A DNA stretch of 64,000 nucleotides from Owenia fusiformis. Lineage: Eukaryota > Annelida > Polychaeta > Sabellida > Oweniidae. A model generated the notes under the pieces. The model did no database searches. It was not told the origin of the DNA and saw only the letters and a program-made list of their open reading frames with translations. The stretch lies in assembly GCA_903813345.2 (NCBI GenBank), contig CAIIXF020000006.1:17862348-17926347 (forward strand), in the 5' to 3' direction. A program made the translations under genes and the position numbers. This document shows, piece after piece, positions 25,301 through 36,316 of this stretch; the first letter of the stretch is position 1, and every line of letters begins with the position of its first letter.

Positions 25301-27915
25301 ACGCGCGTCATTGAAACTCACAAGATGTAAATAGCATGTCATTTACATCATACCTTGATGGGGAAAAATAGATCTTATATGTTAGAAGTACTAAATAAAA
25401 GTTATCGTGAAAATGAGACAGTCGTTCTTGAGAGAAAAGAGCATAAATGCGCATTTAGAGAGTTTTGGTCGGTTTAAAAATCGGTAAAAAATTTGGGTAC
25501 TTAAAAGCATCGGGAGGCATCATATATTTCAAATTAGACACGAGGAAGTCAATATTGAGCAAGTTATGGCTGTTTTAAATTCAAATAAAACCGTTAACCC
25601 GTACCGGTCCAGCTTTTGACCCGTACCGGTCAATTTTCGTTAGCTGCGTATACCAAGGGTGATATTGTAACTCTAAAGAAACACTCGATCAGATCATTGA
25701 ATTTCAAGTCGTAGATGGGAAGTTTGTTTTGTTTATGCAGCTCAACCTAATAACGTTTTGATTGGTCATTCAGCCTGAAGTCACACGTCGTGTCCACGCG
25801 ATATCTGTCAATCAATAAGGTTTCGCGATACCCCTGATAGCGTAGGTATTATGGAAATCTCGAAACTGTTGAATATTTCAGCATAATAACAGCGGAGATG
25901 TATTGGATTGTACAAGGCGGTAATAATTCAAGATCAGATAAGTAAACAAATACCGACTTGGGCAAGGCTATTAAACTTACAGTTCATGAAAATCTAATTG
26001 AAGCGACGGTTATGTCTGCCATTTCAGACAACGGTATCTGACTTTACCGTTGTCAGGGTACTACAGATCTGCTATAAAATATACTCAAAGAAATTATTTT
26101 CATTATTAAAAGATGATGTTCAATCTTTTAAGAGAGAACTTTTAAGTTACTTAAGGGGAAGGAGTTAGGTGAATGCCAAATCCACAATTTGTGTAAACCA
26201 CAACAATATCACATTTGTATTTCTACATCTGGCAACATTGGGCAACACGGGAACACCACACTCTCTGCTATAAATTGAAAATTATGTGGAGAGTACAGAT
26301 GTCCTTCAGTTGGGAATAACAGTGCAGTGGACTAGGTGGGATAAAGATAAGATAATCTTGGGGTTGGGGGTGTTTACCCAAATTCTCAACCTGACTTAGG
26401 ACCTAGGGTAGGACACATGAAAAGTGGATATATCAGTCATAAAAATGTTACTATGAGTGGGTAATAGAAGGCAGTTACAAGATAGGGAATGAATTGAAAT
26501 TAGAATAAAAAATTTTTACAAAAGGTTTCAATCACAAAAATTGGAAACCTGCAGCGTATTTCAATGTCGTGTTGCACAACCGGCATAGGGTAGATGTATT
26601 CTCTTCGGAGAAACCGAATACTTCCAAACATCCAACTTAGGCATCGCGGGGAAAGGTTCTATTATGGTTTTACTAGCTCTTTGCCTAAGACTTCGAAAAC
26701 TGTCCGCCATTTTTAAAACACAAGTATTTCCGCGCGAAATTAATTCACGCTCGCAAATAGAATTATGTTCTCCCGAGACGTGGAAGCACAATGAAATATC
26801 CAAGGAGATCATTTTATTACCCTATGGATCGTTTAAAATTGTTCAGTTGTCGTTTAAATGGTACTTTCATTCGCTATTTAGATTAAATAGAGCTGTAATT
26901 ATTTGCGCAAAAAATGGGATTCATGTTACACTGCACGAAAATAAAGTATTTCCCGGGGAGTAATGGAACCATTCTGGACTCGGTTCTCGGTGATCAGACG
27001 GTCCCAGTAGAACCGTGGGGCCAAAAACCGTGGTTAGTCGAAAGGCTATTAATCTAACATAAAGCTAGTAACATGCATGTTTTTTCTTCAATGTTAAAGA
27101 ATAAAATGCATATATCTTTTTACATTTATGACTGTGTTATTCAAATGATGATTTGTTTTCAAAGGTAAGGAGGGGGAGATAAAGAAACTACAACAACAAC
27201 ATAGTGCTCTATTAAGTGAAAAGGATGGATTAGACTCAAAGATTAAAAATCTCTCCGACAGTATTTCAGTAAGTTCCTAATGCAAGTTACAGTTAGCCAT
27301 GCATAAAATGTTTCTTGCTCTATCACTCATAGGCATTTATTTGAAAAAGTGGTTAAAAAGGAAGGCCCATCAGAATTCTAAAATGTGTTTTGCTTTGTTC
27401 ATTTATTTCAAATAAATAGAATTGAAATACATGAAATAATGAGAATATATTGATTGATTCACCTATACATTGATCAGGCAAGAAACGATTGAGCATTTCA
27501 AAAAAATATCTTTGTGCATTTTGCTACTAGTCCTCCAATTAATTTATGCCACTTATTATTATATAATGACTAGTATAACTAGACTTCAGTTAATTGCTTT
27601 TCCTGTATGTAAGCTAATTTAAGACTTTTTCTCATTTTTTTACACAAATCATACTTGTTTACCACAAATAAATTTGTTTTTCTGAAGACAAATATTTTAT
27701 GCCACTTTATGAGTGATCATACTTGAATTATAGAAACCTGATGATGCTTGAAGAAATTCATTACATTATTAAATTTGTGATGGCTGTTGAATTATATATT
27801 TTGTTTATTTCAGGAACAAGTACAACAGAAACATGTACTGCTGGATCAGAACAAAAATGCCACTCAGAATGTAGAACAATTAAGAGGTTTCATCAAGATG
27901 TTTCAGACATCTTAG
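13352..27915 (+). CDS. PHF21A: PHF21A / BHC80 PHD-finger protein, complete, 12 exons, 480 aa
   Basis: PHF21A (BHC80) is a subunit of the LSD1-CoREST-HDAC repressor complex; its PHD finger binds histone H3 unmethylated at K4. Coding exons are 13352-13414, 13710-13742, 13890-13955, 18680-18742, 19235-19576, 21394-21595, 21850-21990, 24039-24142, 24336-24485, 24849-24921, 27165-27268 and 27814-27915. All are AG/GT-bounded and frame-consistent (1443 nt). Residues 1-75 form the conserved N-terminal coiled coil ([31 protein letters not shown]). Residues ~76-189 are Pro/Gln-rich. Next come a conserved [11 protein letters not shown] segment, an RRSERKRR basic patch, and an AT-hook-like KRGRGRPP at ~300-307. 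The PHD finger at 342-388 has a full C4HC3 set (C346, C349, C358, C361, H366, C369, C384, C387), and is followed by [15 protein letters not shown] and a C-terminal coiled coil. It is shorter than human (~680 aa), mainly in the middle. The ATG was chosen by alignment to the family start. Confidence 0.94.
14396..15116. repeat. ~720-bp palindrome (foldback) in PHF21A intron 3
   Basis: The outer arms AAGGAGTGGTATCGATATGG (from 14396) and its complement (ending ~15116) pair. Inner blocks also pair around the same centre (~14755): the TTCCGAACCTTGTTGGAAC-type block near 14635 with its complement near 14865, and TTTTTGGTTGATT near 14710 with AATCAACCAAAA near 14788. Each arm is about 340 bp with modest divergence. 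The pre-mRNA could form a long double-stranded stem. The element type is unknown. Confidence 0.8.
15390..16214 (+). mobile_element. non-autonomous Helitron H1
   Basis: The 5' end TCCCACTGAACAAAGTTTGA follows an A. The 3' end has a hairpin (GCTACTCC/GGAGTTGC), a T-rich spacer and CTAG, followed by T. This is the Helitron signature: 5' TC, subterminal hairpin, CTRR 3' end, insertion between A and T, no target duplication. The interior is a ~140-155-bp tandem unit with GATAACTCAAATACCAGTG and CAAAATGGCNGCCATTTTT. No Rep/helicase gene is present. Confidence 0.85.
16509..17838 (+). mobile_element. non-autonomous Helitron H2
   Basis: Its structure matches H1 and is better preserved. It starts TCCCACCGAACGAAGTTCG (with a CGAACGAAGTTCG palindrome), then a GTCCGTCC run, then about eight units of ~136-155 bp, and ends with hairpin GCTACTCCGTGGAGTTGC plus TGATTTTCTAG, flanked by A and T. 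It has expanded internal repeats relative to H1 and lies in PHF21A intron 3, 294 bp downstream of H1. Confidence 0.88.
19739..20831 (+). mobile_element. mariner-like element M1, decayed
   Basis: TA flanks both ends. Termini CGAGGGGTGATCCAAAAGTC are inverted, and similarity between the two ends extends inward for about 200 bp. The frame at 20107-20364 contains [12 protein letters not shown], the region around the third catalytic Asp of mariner transposases (YSPDLAPSDF-type). Downstream, frameshifted pieces continue with mariner-like C-terminal words. It lies in PHF21A intron 5. The element is inactive. Confidence 0.85.
22165..22629. repeat. two adjoining foldback elements in PHF21A intron 7
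   Basis: The first hairpin pairs ATATAATGGTTC...ATATCGTG (22169-22197) with its complement at 22284-22312, enclosing an XhoI-like CTCGAG and a GAGCGTAGCGAACGAGTGA core. The second is bounded by TATGCCACTCTAAGTTCAAT (22319) and its complement ending at 22629. Both look like MITEs without coding capacity. Confidence 0.7.
22722..24001 (-). mobile_element. mariner-like element M2, carrying a nested SINE
   Basis: This is a second copy of the M1 family in the opposite orientation, with TA duplications at 22720 and 24002 and the same CGAGGGGTGATCC ends. A minus-strand frame at 23686-23504 again contains the ARYSLDMA motif, truncated. Compared with M1 it has about 333 extra bases at ~23057-23389, which are the SINE. 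It lies in PHF21A intron 7. Confidence 0.85.
23057..23389 (-). mobile_element. tRNA-derived SINE inserted in M2
   Basis: Oriented on the minus strand, the head (23386-23312) resembles a tRNA: A-box TAGCTCAGTGGTAGCGC, a CTCTTAC loop that would present CTT (Lys), and B-box GGATTCGATCC. A ~220-bp body follows. The 3' tail, at the left, is a run of ATACA units. M1 lacks the block, so its boundaries follow from the M1/M2 comparison. A clear target duplication was not seen. Confidence 0.8.
24336..24485 (+). other. PHF21A: PHD finger exon of PHF21A
   Basis: This single 150-nt phase-0 exon encodes the whole zinc-binding module (HEDFC...CxxC...CDTC...YHLKC...CPKC). The acidic HED lead-in and the Met before the third Cys, both used by BHC80 to read unmodified H3K4, are kept. 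Confidence 0.93.
24950..26058. mobile_element. TA-flanked DNA element with ~35-bp inverted ends, PHF21A intron 10
   Basis: The left end CCCTGACAATGGTAAAGTCA and the right end complement of CCCTGACAACGGTAAAGTCA form inverted repeats continuing through GATACCGTTGTC. TA flanks both ends, fitting a Tc1/mariner-like MITE. The interior is largely repeat R1 copy 2 plus unassigned sequence. No transposase was recognised. Confidence 0.75.
25130..25661 (-). repeat. interspersed repeat R1, copy 2, with terminal foldback
   Basis: This is the inverted relative of 11830-12275. Its distal end is a hairpin: arms containing TGCCAAACTTTGTGACAAAG enclose two tandem copies of an AGAAGACGGACCGGTTCGGG-type unit. 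It sits inside the TA-flanked element at 24950-26058. Confidence 0.8.
26530..27050. other. CpG-containing block in PHF21A intron 10, unassigned
   Basis: This block is richer in CG dinucleotides than its surroundings. On the minus strand an ATG in ATGGCGG context at ~26706 opens a 48-codon frame ([13 protein letters not shown]... ending GCATRH). I do not recognise the peptide. It could be a decayed gene copy, an antisense first exon or an old transposon. Confidence 0.3.
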
Positions 27916-30484
27916 AATTCTGGGTAATTGCCCCCTGTATGTATCTAATGAACTCTGGGTAATGGCTGCTGTTTTCACAAATAATGGGGTTCTGTTTTCA
28001 GAATCCAGTTCCAAAAATGGAATCTACATGTATTTATAAATATTAATGAATCGAAATAATATTTGTATCAAATACTCTGGCTAGTCCAATAAGAGAAATG
28101 TAGTGAAAAGTTCAGTTACTGGTTATATAGGTGGTCATGGTTTCTTTACCTAACATACATTATTCAGGATTTTGAAATAGACGAGGCAAATTCAAGGAAC
28201 GAGGCTAAATGCCTAAAAGTGAGGCTAATTCAGATGTCTGAAATTTTCTCACACACATTAGGGGTATTTTCAGTGAGACATTGAAAATATGAATGAAATT
28301 CTAGATTTTTGATGTATGTGTTTATTTCTGCAAGTGTATCAGTCTTAGCTTGCTTACATTTTCTGAATTGGATAATTCCACATAAAGTTTGATTTACTTT
28401 TGATCTTAGGCTTGTTCGAGGGCATTCATCACTATGGTTGCCTCTCCCTCTCTGTTGGCTATAGAAAACCTGACCACTCTATTTTTTGAATGTAAAGAAA
28501 TTTAAAATGAAAGTCAATATATTTAAATGGCAATATACATGTTATATGTGTGTTGAATTAATCATGTGAGGATTTATGAGTGTTCATTAAAGTATAGTCT
28601 TGTATCAAGTTTCTTTTCTTCTCCTCAACTCTGTGTTCAAAGTCTTTGTGGCTTTAAGGTAATGAGTGCTTGGGACAAGGACTTGATGCTTGACTAACTG
28701 AAAAAACAATGTGTATTTATATGATACAAATGAAATGGTCACAAAACTAGGATTCTGTGTATTTGTACTAAATTGTTAGTTTAACTACTAATAAACAATA
28801 TTATAGACCTATAGAGTACAGTAGATTTTTTTTGTAATACAAGTGGGTCAAATATAAGAAAAATAGATAATGTATCTATAGATTGGTCTTTCAACCCTCC
28901 CCACTCTCCAGTTTGATTGAGCTAAAGTAGGGGGTTAGAAAACTTATATACCCCTAAGAGGAGAGCATGTTTGACAGATAGGACTCATTAAATTTGATTA
29001 AAGACCAATTCTGAAATTTTTCTACATGTTGACTTATGCTAGATGTAAGACGCATATTTTTATACACCATGAAAATCTGTACAGATGTTAGCTGATTTTG
29101 TGATTAGGATTGTTTGTCAGTATCACATTTATGTTGTACAACAAATCTATGCCTTTTTTCATATGTTTCATAATTTTCATGTTATCATTTTGTTCATTGA
29201 GAAACAATCTCATCAGACTTTATACCACATCCATATATGTGCACATAATTTAAATAGAATCCCACAAAAACTTAGTAGTTATTGACTCATTGAGAAGCAA
29301 CATGTAATATTCCTAATGTTCCATCCTTCTAAGCAGGTATCCAGAATCTGTACCTCTTTCTTCCCCCTGCTACAGCCAATTTGGAAGCGCCTGATTAAAC
29401 TGAATCATGTGATCTTATTATGCGCAATGGCCAATGACTTATATATGATTTCTGTCGCAGTGTTGCGACAGCCAATCAGATTGCAAGTTCTTAATCGGGG
29501 AAATGCTAACTGCTTATCGCAGAGGATAAAAAGAAAGGATATATTCTGGATTTTGAAGCCCTGTGATCAGATGTTGTAATTTTCAGGTCAATTATTTTGC
29601 ATCATTCATGTTTTTAGATTTTGAAAACAATATTCCTTTTAGTTCCTTTTACATGAGCATAATCCAGGCCCCTGAAGTGCTGTCGTTTTCTGCAAATTGG
29701 GGCATAATATTTGGGATTGAAGACTCCGTCACATTTGCTCTACAGCAGCCATAGGTTCACAAAATCGATATATAAAACCTACATCGTACTGCTTATCCAT
29801 ATATTTTATGCTGCATATTTGATTTTGGGAAGCTACAGCTGCTGTACAGTTGCCGTAGATATGCATAAAGATTCAGTACAGATTATATTGCGATTGATAT
29901 CTAACCTCATGTGAATATTGAGATGGATTTGAAGATATGATGTACCTACATTTGCAATGATATGTATTTAAAGTGATTCGATAGATGTATTGAATGTGTT
30001 TATGAATGTTATACAATATGAAATAAAAACAAAACAAACCAAATCATTTAATATTTGATTTTTATGTATTTTATACCTTTTTTGTATTATGTAATTATCC
30101 CATTCATAAATTGAAAAAATAAATTAAATCATACATTACATACTTATTCAAAATGTCATTTACGCATCCTACAGTAGGTAGGCAGTGTGGAATGAGAACT
30201 GAAACTTATGTACACCAAAACTTGTTCCAATCTGCCTCCCTTAATTAAACAAGAGAAATACAATTTGCGCATTAACACAGCTTTGCACAGTTCCAGTTAT
30301 TCTGTTAATTCAATTTTGGCATATTAAAAATTGCTTTGAAAAGACCAAAAATCTAATCTATGAAGTACAATTTGAAGTACATGTATACATGTAATAAAAA
30401 TATGGATTAAATTCTATCACAACCTAAAATTTATCTGAATCTAAGTTGATGTTGATACAACTAAAGAAAAATTGGACCCATATT
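27916..30484. other. PHF21A 3' flank
   Basis: This presumably includes the PHF21A 3' UTR. AATAAA-type signals occur near 28790 and 30022, but the cleavage site cannot be chosen. Bases ~29727-29875 are a diverged relative of the MITE at 59785-59950 (shared CACATTTGCTCTA, CTGTACAGTTGC and GTAGAT words). No further gene is seen. Confidence 0.5.
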
Positions 30485-31975
30485 CAGGGTTCGTACACAC
30501 CTGGAAATGTCAGGGAAATTGATTTATTTTTCCAGGTGCTGGAAATGTCAGGGAAATTTAAAATTGGGTCAAAAAGGGCCAAAAATGTCAGGGAATTTTG
30601 AAACAGTAGATATGTCAGGGAATTTTGTATCAGTGTTGAGGAAATAATGTTCCAGCAAAATACATGACAGGATATCAATGAAATCCAAAATCTAACATTT
30701 AGTTGTTTCCACAAATTGGAAATCTTTTCATCAGGGTTGATTGAATGACATTCTATCTGGTATTGCCTATTTGTATGAACAGTGAACATTATACTGAAAC
30801 CAAACAATAAAGAATATAACATATTGTGTAGAGATGGTTCAATACAATTATATGCTTTTCCATGTAGTAAGTTAGTCTTAGGTCATTCAAAGTACCGGTA
30901 TATGTTTCATGTTTTGTTGAGGGAAAAACAAAAAATTCTGGGAACTTTTCAGTTTAAAAAGTATATTTATATTGAGAAGCTGTCTGTCCAACAGTCTGGC
31001 CGTAGGTCAGTGTATTTAGTGTTACAGTGTTTGAGTTTCATTACAAATTGAAGATATTCTTATGTGTCTCCATTAACACTTCCTTGTTGTCATTTGGACA
31101 CATTTGTCCAATTGTCAGGGCGATAACTCAAATACCAGTTGACAGATTGGTCTCAAATTTTAGGGACAGAGGACCTCAGCTCAAGATGAAAATTCAAGAT
31201 GGTCTCTGAATTCAAAATGGCCACAATTTTTTGAAAATTTTGATAGCTTAAAGAAATATGATTCCTGATAACACAAATGCAGATTAATTGATTTATTAAT
31301 TGATTTGCTACTCGAGAAGGAATTTCAAATATGGTATCATGTTTTGGTTTAGATTTTCCAAAAAGGGAGAAGACTAGTAATGCCAGGTTCACAATGATCA
31401 GTCTTCAACAAAATGTTTCATTAGGTGGGAATTGCCCCTCAAGGGAGTTGCTATTTTCTAGTATGATTTTAGATCAAAATGTTTAAGTTTCAGTTGTCGT
31501 TTGGATTCATAAAAACATCAACAAATTAAAGTTTGAAATGCTTAGAATGCACCATAAACAATGGAAATTAAAAAAAAATTCCGGGGGTGAACCCCTGTAC
31601 CACCCTTTTGGGTTTCACTTTGCTCACAGCGATGTAAACCCAGAAAATGCACCCCTTGACATTCGCTGGCTACGCCCCTGTTCATGTGTGTTTACCTTTG
31701 GCCTTAAGCAATGTAAAATCAAAAATATAATGTATCAGGAATAAATTGGTGAATAAGACAGCTTGTAGAAGTAATGATAAGTCATGAGAAATGGTACTAA
31801 AGGAGAAACCCAAAATGTTTCATAATAAGTCTTGTCTTTTAAATAATACAGTTGTTTGAGACTTTTCAGGATGCCGTGCTAGCAAAACTAGATCTGGATT
31901 TTTCTTTTTTGCCTGGAAATGTCAGGGAAATGTCAGGGGATTTCATTTTGAAAAAGGTGTACGAACCCTGATATT
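30480..31975. mobile_element. hAT-like element with 5-bp target duplication ATATT
   Basis: The ends are inverted: CAGGGTTCGTACAC from 30485 and its complement GTGTACGAACCCTG ending at 31970. Just inside each end are repeated AAATGTCAGGGAA words. ATATT flanks both sides (30480-30484 and 31971-31975). The interior is non-coding and contains a truncated Helitron 3' end (31095-31461) and a stretch ending in CTGGCTACGCCCCTG, another hAT-type terminus. Confidence 0.8.
31095..31461 (+). mobile_element. 5'-truncated Helitron H3, nested
   Basis: It has the same interior words as H1 and H2 (GCGATAACTCAAATACCAGT, CAAAATGGCCACAATTTTT) and the same style of 3' end: a CCCTCAAGGGAG hairpin, then TTGCTATTTTCTAG followed by T. 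The 5' palindrome is missing. Confidence 0.75.
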
Positions 31976-32084
31976 AGATTAACAATAACATAGAATATGC
32001 ACTGAGACAGTTGTAAGTAATCACTGCAGCACATATGAGTACAATTATAACTAGATTGTATAAATCATTGTAGTCTAATGAACC

Positions 32085-32412
32085 AGCACATATGAGTACA
32101 ATAATCGCTACAGCATATATGAGTACAATAATCAATGTAGCATACATGAGTACAATAATCAATGTAGCATATATGAGTACAATAATCAATGTAGCATATA
32201 TGAGTACAATAATCACTGCAGCATATTTGAGTATAATAGTCAATGTAGCATATATGAGTGGAATAATCAATGTAGCATACATGAGTACAATAATCAATGT
32301 AGCATATATGAGTACAATAATACATGTAGCATATATGAGTACAAAAATCAATGTAGCATACATTAGTACAATAATCAGTGTAGCATATATGAGTACAATA
32401 ATCAATGTACAG
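32085..32412. repeat. 27-bp minisatellite, about 12 units
   Basis: The unit AGCATATATGAGTACAATAA plus TCAATGT repeats with few changes. The period is nine codons, so frames stay open on both strands (about 107 to 143 codons); these are not genes. There are no spacers, so it is not a CRISPR array. Confidence 0.95.
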
Positions 32413-32840
32413 TAGTATGCTATGTTCCATTATAATTTATTTTTTAAAATAGGCAGAGTGGGACAACCTTTGAATCTGACTGCGCACTTATCATTATACA
32501 TGAATTGCCATAACCTCATAAATTGTTTGGATCAGATTTTTTGTTCTGATACTTTATGACTTGATTTTTAAACTATCAGGATTTCTGTCAAGTTTGATGG
32601 ATTTAAAAAAACTAAGTAGTTTTTATATTAGGTGTGGAAATGACATATGCAGAAGAAGAATAATATTAACAAGCCCCTATAATCAATAAATAAAAAAAGC
32701 ATGGATTAAAATTCCCCTTTTAATGCTAAGAATGGAATATTAAAATGAAGAGGTATAGGGATATTAAGTATAAATAGAATATATGCTTTAAATCACCTAG
32801 AATTGATTGATACAAAGTACGAGGCGTATGACTCATCATA

Positions 32841-33218
32841 TACACAGGGAGATATGCCGAGTACTAAAATAGTACAAAATTAGTACTAAATTAGCACTCT
32901 GGCAAAAGCACGCTCATGAGCACTCATGCCACAAGTGCTAATTTAGTACTAATTCATGATATGAATACTCATTTAGTACTAAAACATGCACTCAATCAGT
33001 GCTCATAGTATGAGTGCTCATTGAGTAATCAAAAAATCAATGAAATTAGTGCTATTTTATCACTCATCATATGAGTACTAATTTAGTACTAAAAATGCAA
33101 TAAATCAGCACTCCTGTCATTAGTGCTCATTTAGTACTCAAAGTTGATGAAATGAGTACTCAATTAGTGCTAAAATGCCATGACTATTATTTTAGCACTC
33201 AGCATATCTCCCTGTGTA
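32841..33218. mobile_element. MITE packed with AGTACT/AGCACT/AGTGCT palindromes
   Basis: The ends CACAGGGAGATATGC (32843) and its exact complement (ending 33216) are flanked by TA. The 340-bp interior holds eight AGTACT and at least ten AGCACT or AGTGCT words, mostly in TTAGTACTAAA or GAGTGCTCAT settings. No coding potential is seen. The superfamily is unclear (TA target). Confidence 0.8.
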
Positions 33219-36200
33219 ATTGAAGTTCAGATATTTAAAATTAACCATGAAATTTTCCATGAAAGGTTTTATTTCAGGATGGCAGTATTTTCAAAATCCC
33301 TGAATGTTAATTATTCAAAATAGTCATACCATACAAAGGTGTTGAATGTACATGTTTATAATAATGATGTATATGACATACTTACATACATATGTATAAT
33401 AATATTTTTGTATAACTTGTACACATTTACTTGAATTTCAATGTATAGGACATTCTTACATGTCGTGTACACTTCAACAATTTCATATTTTCATATGACA
33501 TCTATAAATATATGTATATAGAAATAACATTTCCAATAGTCTTTCATTTCTATACATATTAGAATCACACCCTTCCAATTGATTCTACAGAAATTAATAT
33601 TAATCCTCTATTCCTTTAAATTGATTCTGGTACACTATTAATCCTACTTCACACATAAAGGTTTGATGTTCTTGGGCAAAAGTACAGTACATTAATTTAA
33701 CATATAAATGATTTTTTGTTCCCCTGGTGTGCCAAATTAAAAATACCTTTTATCACCGATAAAGTGAATAAAAAGAATACAAATTCAAATCTTAGAAAAT
33801 GCGTAGATTTCAATAATGTCTAAAATCATACCAAAACCTGAGATATAATTGAAATGACTTTGTATATGAATCTATGAATGTAAGTCATGAGGAAGACATT
33901 TCACTTGGCAAAAACATTGGGTTTCTTTTCTTGGCTATACATGTATAATTACTCTACAACTCATAAATGAAATTTAATTATGAGGCAATTTTCACTGAAT
34001 GCATTTCACTCAGTGAGACTCAATCAATGCTGAGTGTACATTAAAGATATTTGATATATTGTAAACTTTCTATCAATATAAGCAAAATATGACTCAAAAT
34101 CTATACTGCTTAAATGCCTACACTGATAATAGATTTTGATTTAAATCTCTTAATTTGAGTTCACTCATTGGCTAGAGTATCAGAAATTGGAAGAATATTA
34201 ACTTTCACGACAATATCTTTGAATTAAGTTAATATTATCTTTCATGATACCGTCTCTTTGTTTGAACTTCATAATTGTTTAAGTAATTGTATCGTACATT
34301 TGTACCAGCGTATATTTCCATCTTAGCAAAACTGGTTGTGTCATTATGTGATTCACAGTCTTTTTTATCAAGAAATCTTCTACCACACTTTAGCTAACAA
34401 TATATTTTCCTATAACTATTGGATTGAGTCTAATGCACCCCCTCCTCACTTAATATTTTTTCAAAACATTGTACCAATGGCTCAGAGAGGGAATACAACT
34501 TAACAAGATAAGCTTTGAACAGTGTAATGGAATGTGTACATTGTTAACAGCACAACATACAAAAACCCAGTGGAGTGACAGTGGATGTTTTCTGAGACAA
34601 TAGTATACTGTACATGAATATCCAAATCACATGTTTTGTTAGTGTAATACAAATAAAATACATGTTCATAGATTCCAAACATCTTATATACAGAACATGT
34701 ACATCTAATATACAATGTGTAATTCCATTTGCTGTGGTAACTTCCACATTAAGATTGACATTAAATGTTAGGTGCCATCGAATTGGTTTTTCACTTGATT
34801 TTACACAATCAATTTTGTTTAGTTGGAAAGGCATTAACGTAACAATACCAAGGTTATAACAATTTGAAAAGTGAGAAAAACGGAATGCCAAATGTAGACA
34901 ATGGTTTCAAAAAATGGTGGCTTTAACGATTTGTAAAGAAAAATTGAACTTCTATTCCAAAAAGTATATTTGATTAACAAGGTTAAGTTATGATTTAGAG
35001 CTATAACAAAATGGATTGTGTAAAATTTACAGCAAAACATTTGAGAAAATCCCTTAACAGCTACAAGTCAATAAGATATGTGAAGAGCGAATCCTTCTTT
35101 CTTTAAAAAAGAGTATGGACTAGGTCAAGGATACTCCACGGACTGTTCTAAAACATGATTATTACATTTCAGACTGACCCCCCCCCATCCCATCAAATAT
35201 GAAAATAAGCATTTATAAATGTTTTTGTTTCATTCCTTTGAAAAAATGATGTTAGGTCAAAAACAAATAAAAATGTAGTTAATAATTATATTTATGGGTG
35301 AATGTCGATATATTGACCTGTCCCTCAACTGCCGTTGCACATTAAATAACTTACAATGTTTATGAATAGTTCCATTGTTTATGAAATATCAATGCATGTT
35401 GCAAGCCATACCAGGATAGCCATATATGCTGCCATACCTCATGATTCATATTTGATGAGCACATAGGTCTATCCACTAAATTGCACCATTTACTTAGTTT
35501 ACATCTTTTTTTTACTTTAAGAATATATTTTCGTCTATATGGTGAAATCAACAATGTAAAAGTCAAATATAATAGGGTCTTACAAGGTGACAAAAATATA
35601 CAACCCTCTTATTTTGGAATAATATTTTTGAATTACATTAAGGAATCTTTTTGATTTTTCTTTTGAAGAGAAAGTGTTCAACATGAAGCATTATGCTGAG
35701 ATATTCCAAATAGTCATGCTCTAACGACAACTCACTCTAAAGCGCAAGTTCAAAAATCTGTTTTCATAATTTACTACTTATTAACTTTTTTTTATTAAGT
35801 TATTTTTTAAAATTGCATATACATATATGTTATTCATAATGTGGAAAAATATTTGAAAATGAATCAAAATGTGGCAAAGACGGTATCACACCTCTCTGGG
35901 CAATAGCATCTATTTCGGCAATTGCATCTATTTTGGCAATACCATCTATTTTGGCAATACCATCTATTTATGCAATACCATGACCAGAGAGAAAATGCAA
36001 CTTCTCTAAATTGAAAAGTTGTAGATGCTTTTCATTATAAACAACAAACACTCTATTTACACAGAAATATTCAGGTACCATCACAATTTAGAGTTGTTCC
36101 AAATTAGAGGGTTGCATTTTTGTGTCATCTTGTGTAACAAGACCAACAAGCCATTAACATGCAAAATGTCACAACCTGCCATTTGTTACAGACACAGACT

Positions 36201-36316
36201 GCAGAACACCATTAACAAAGAGACTAGAACGATATGTCACCACTTCTGATGGTGACATAATAAAAATGCTAGTTTCAAAGAGTGAGGTAAATAAATCTCT
36301 ATGCAACCCTACTCTA
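33219..36316. other. SLC45 3' flank
   Basis: AT-rich sequence without recognisable exons. It includes a ~20-bp minisatellite (CAATACCATCTATTTTGG-type, four units) at about 35905-35982. Frames at 34500-34891 have no family resemblance and look like chance. The SLC45 3' UTR should occupy the right part. Confidence 0.5.

Noticed and set aside
32085-32412. Direct repeats resembling a CRISPR array
   Set aside because: Units abut without spacers and the DNA is from an animal nucleus.
31974-32430. Open frames of 107-143 codons on both strands
   Set aside because: Products of the 27-bp minisatellite; the period is nine codons, so all strands look open.
34544-34891. 115-codon minus-strand frame
   Set aside because: No motif, low-complexity hydrophobic content, overlapping frames on both strands; likely chance in 3' flank.
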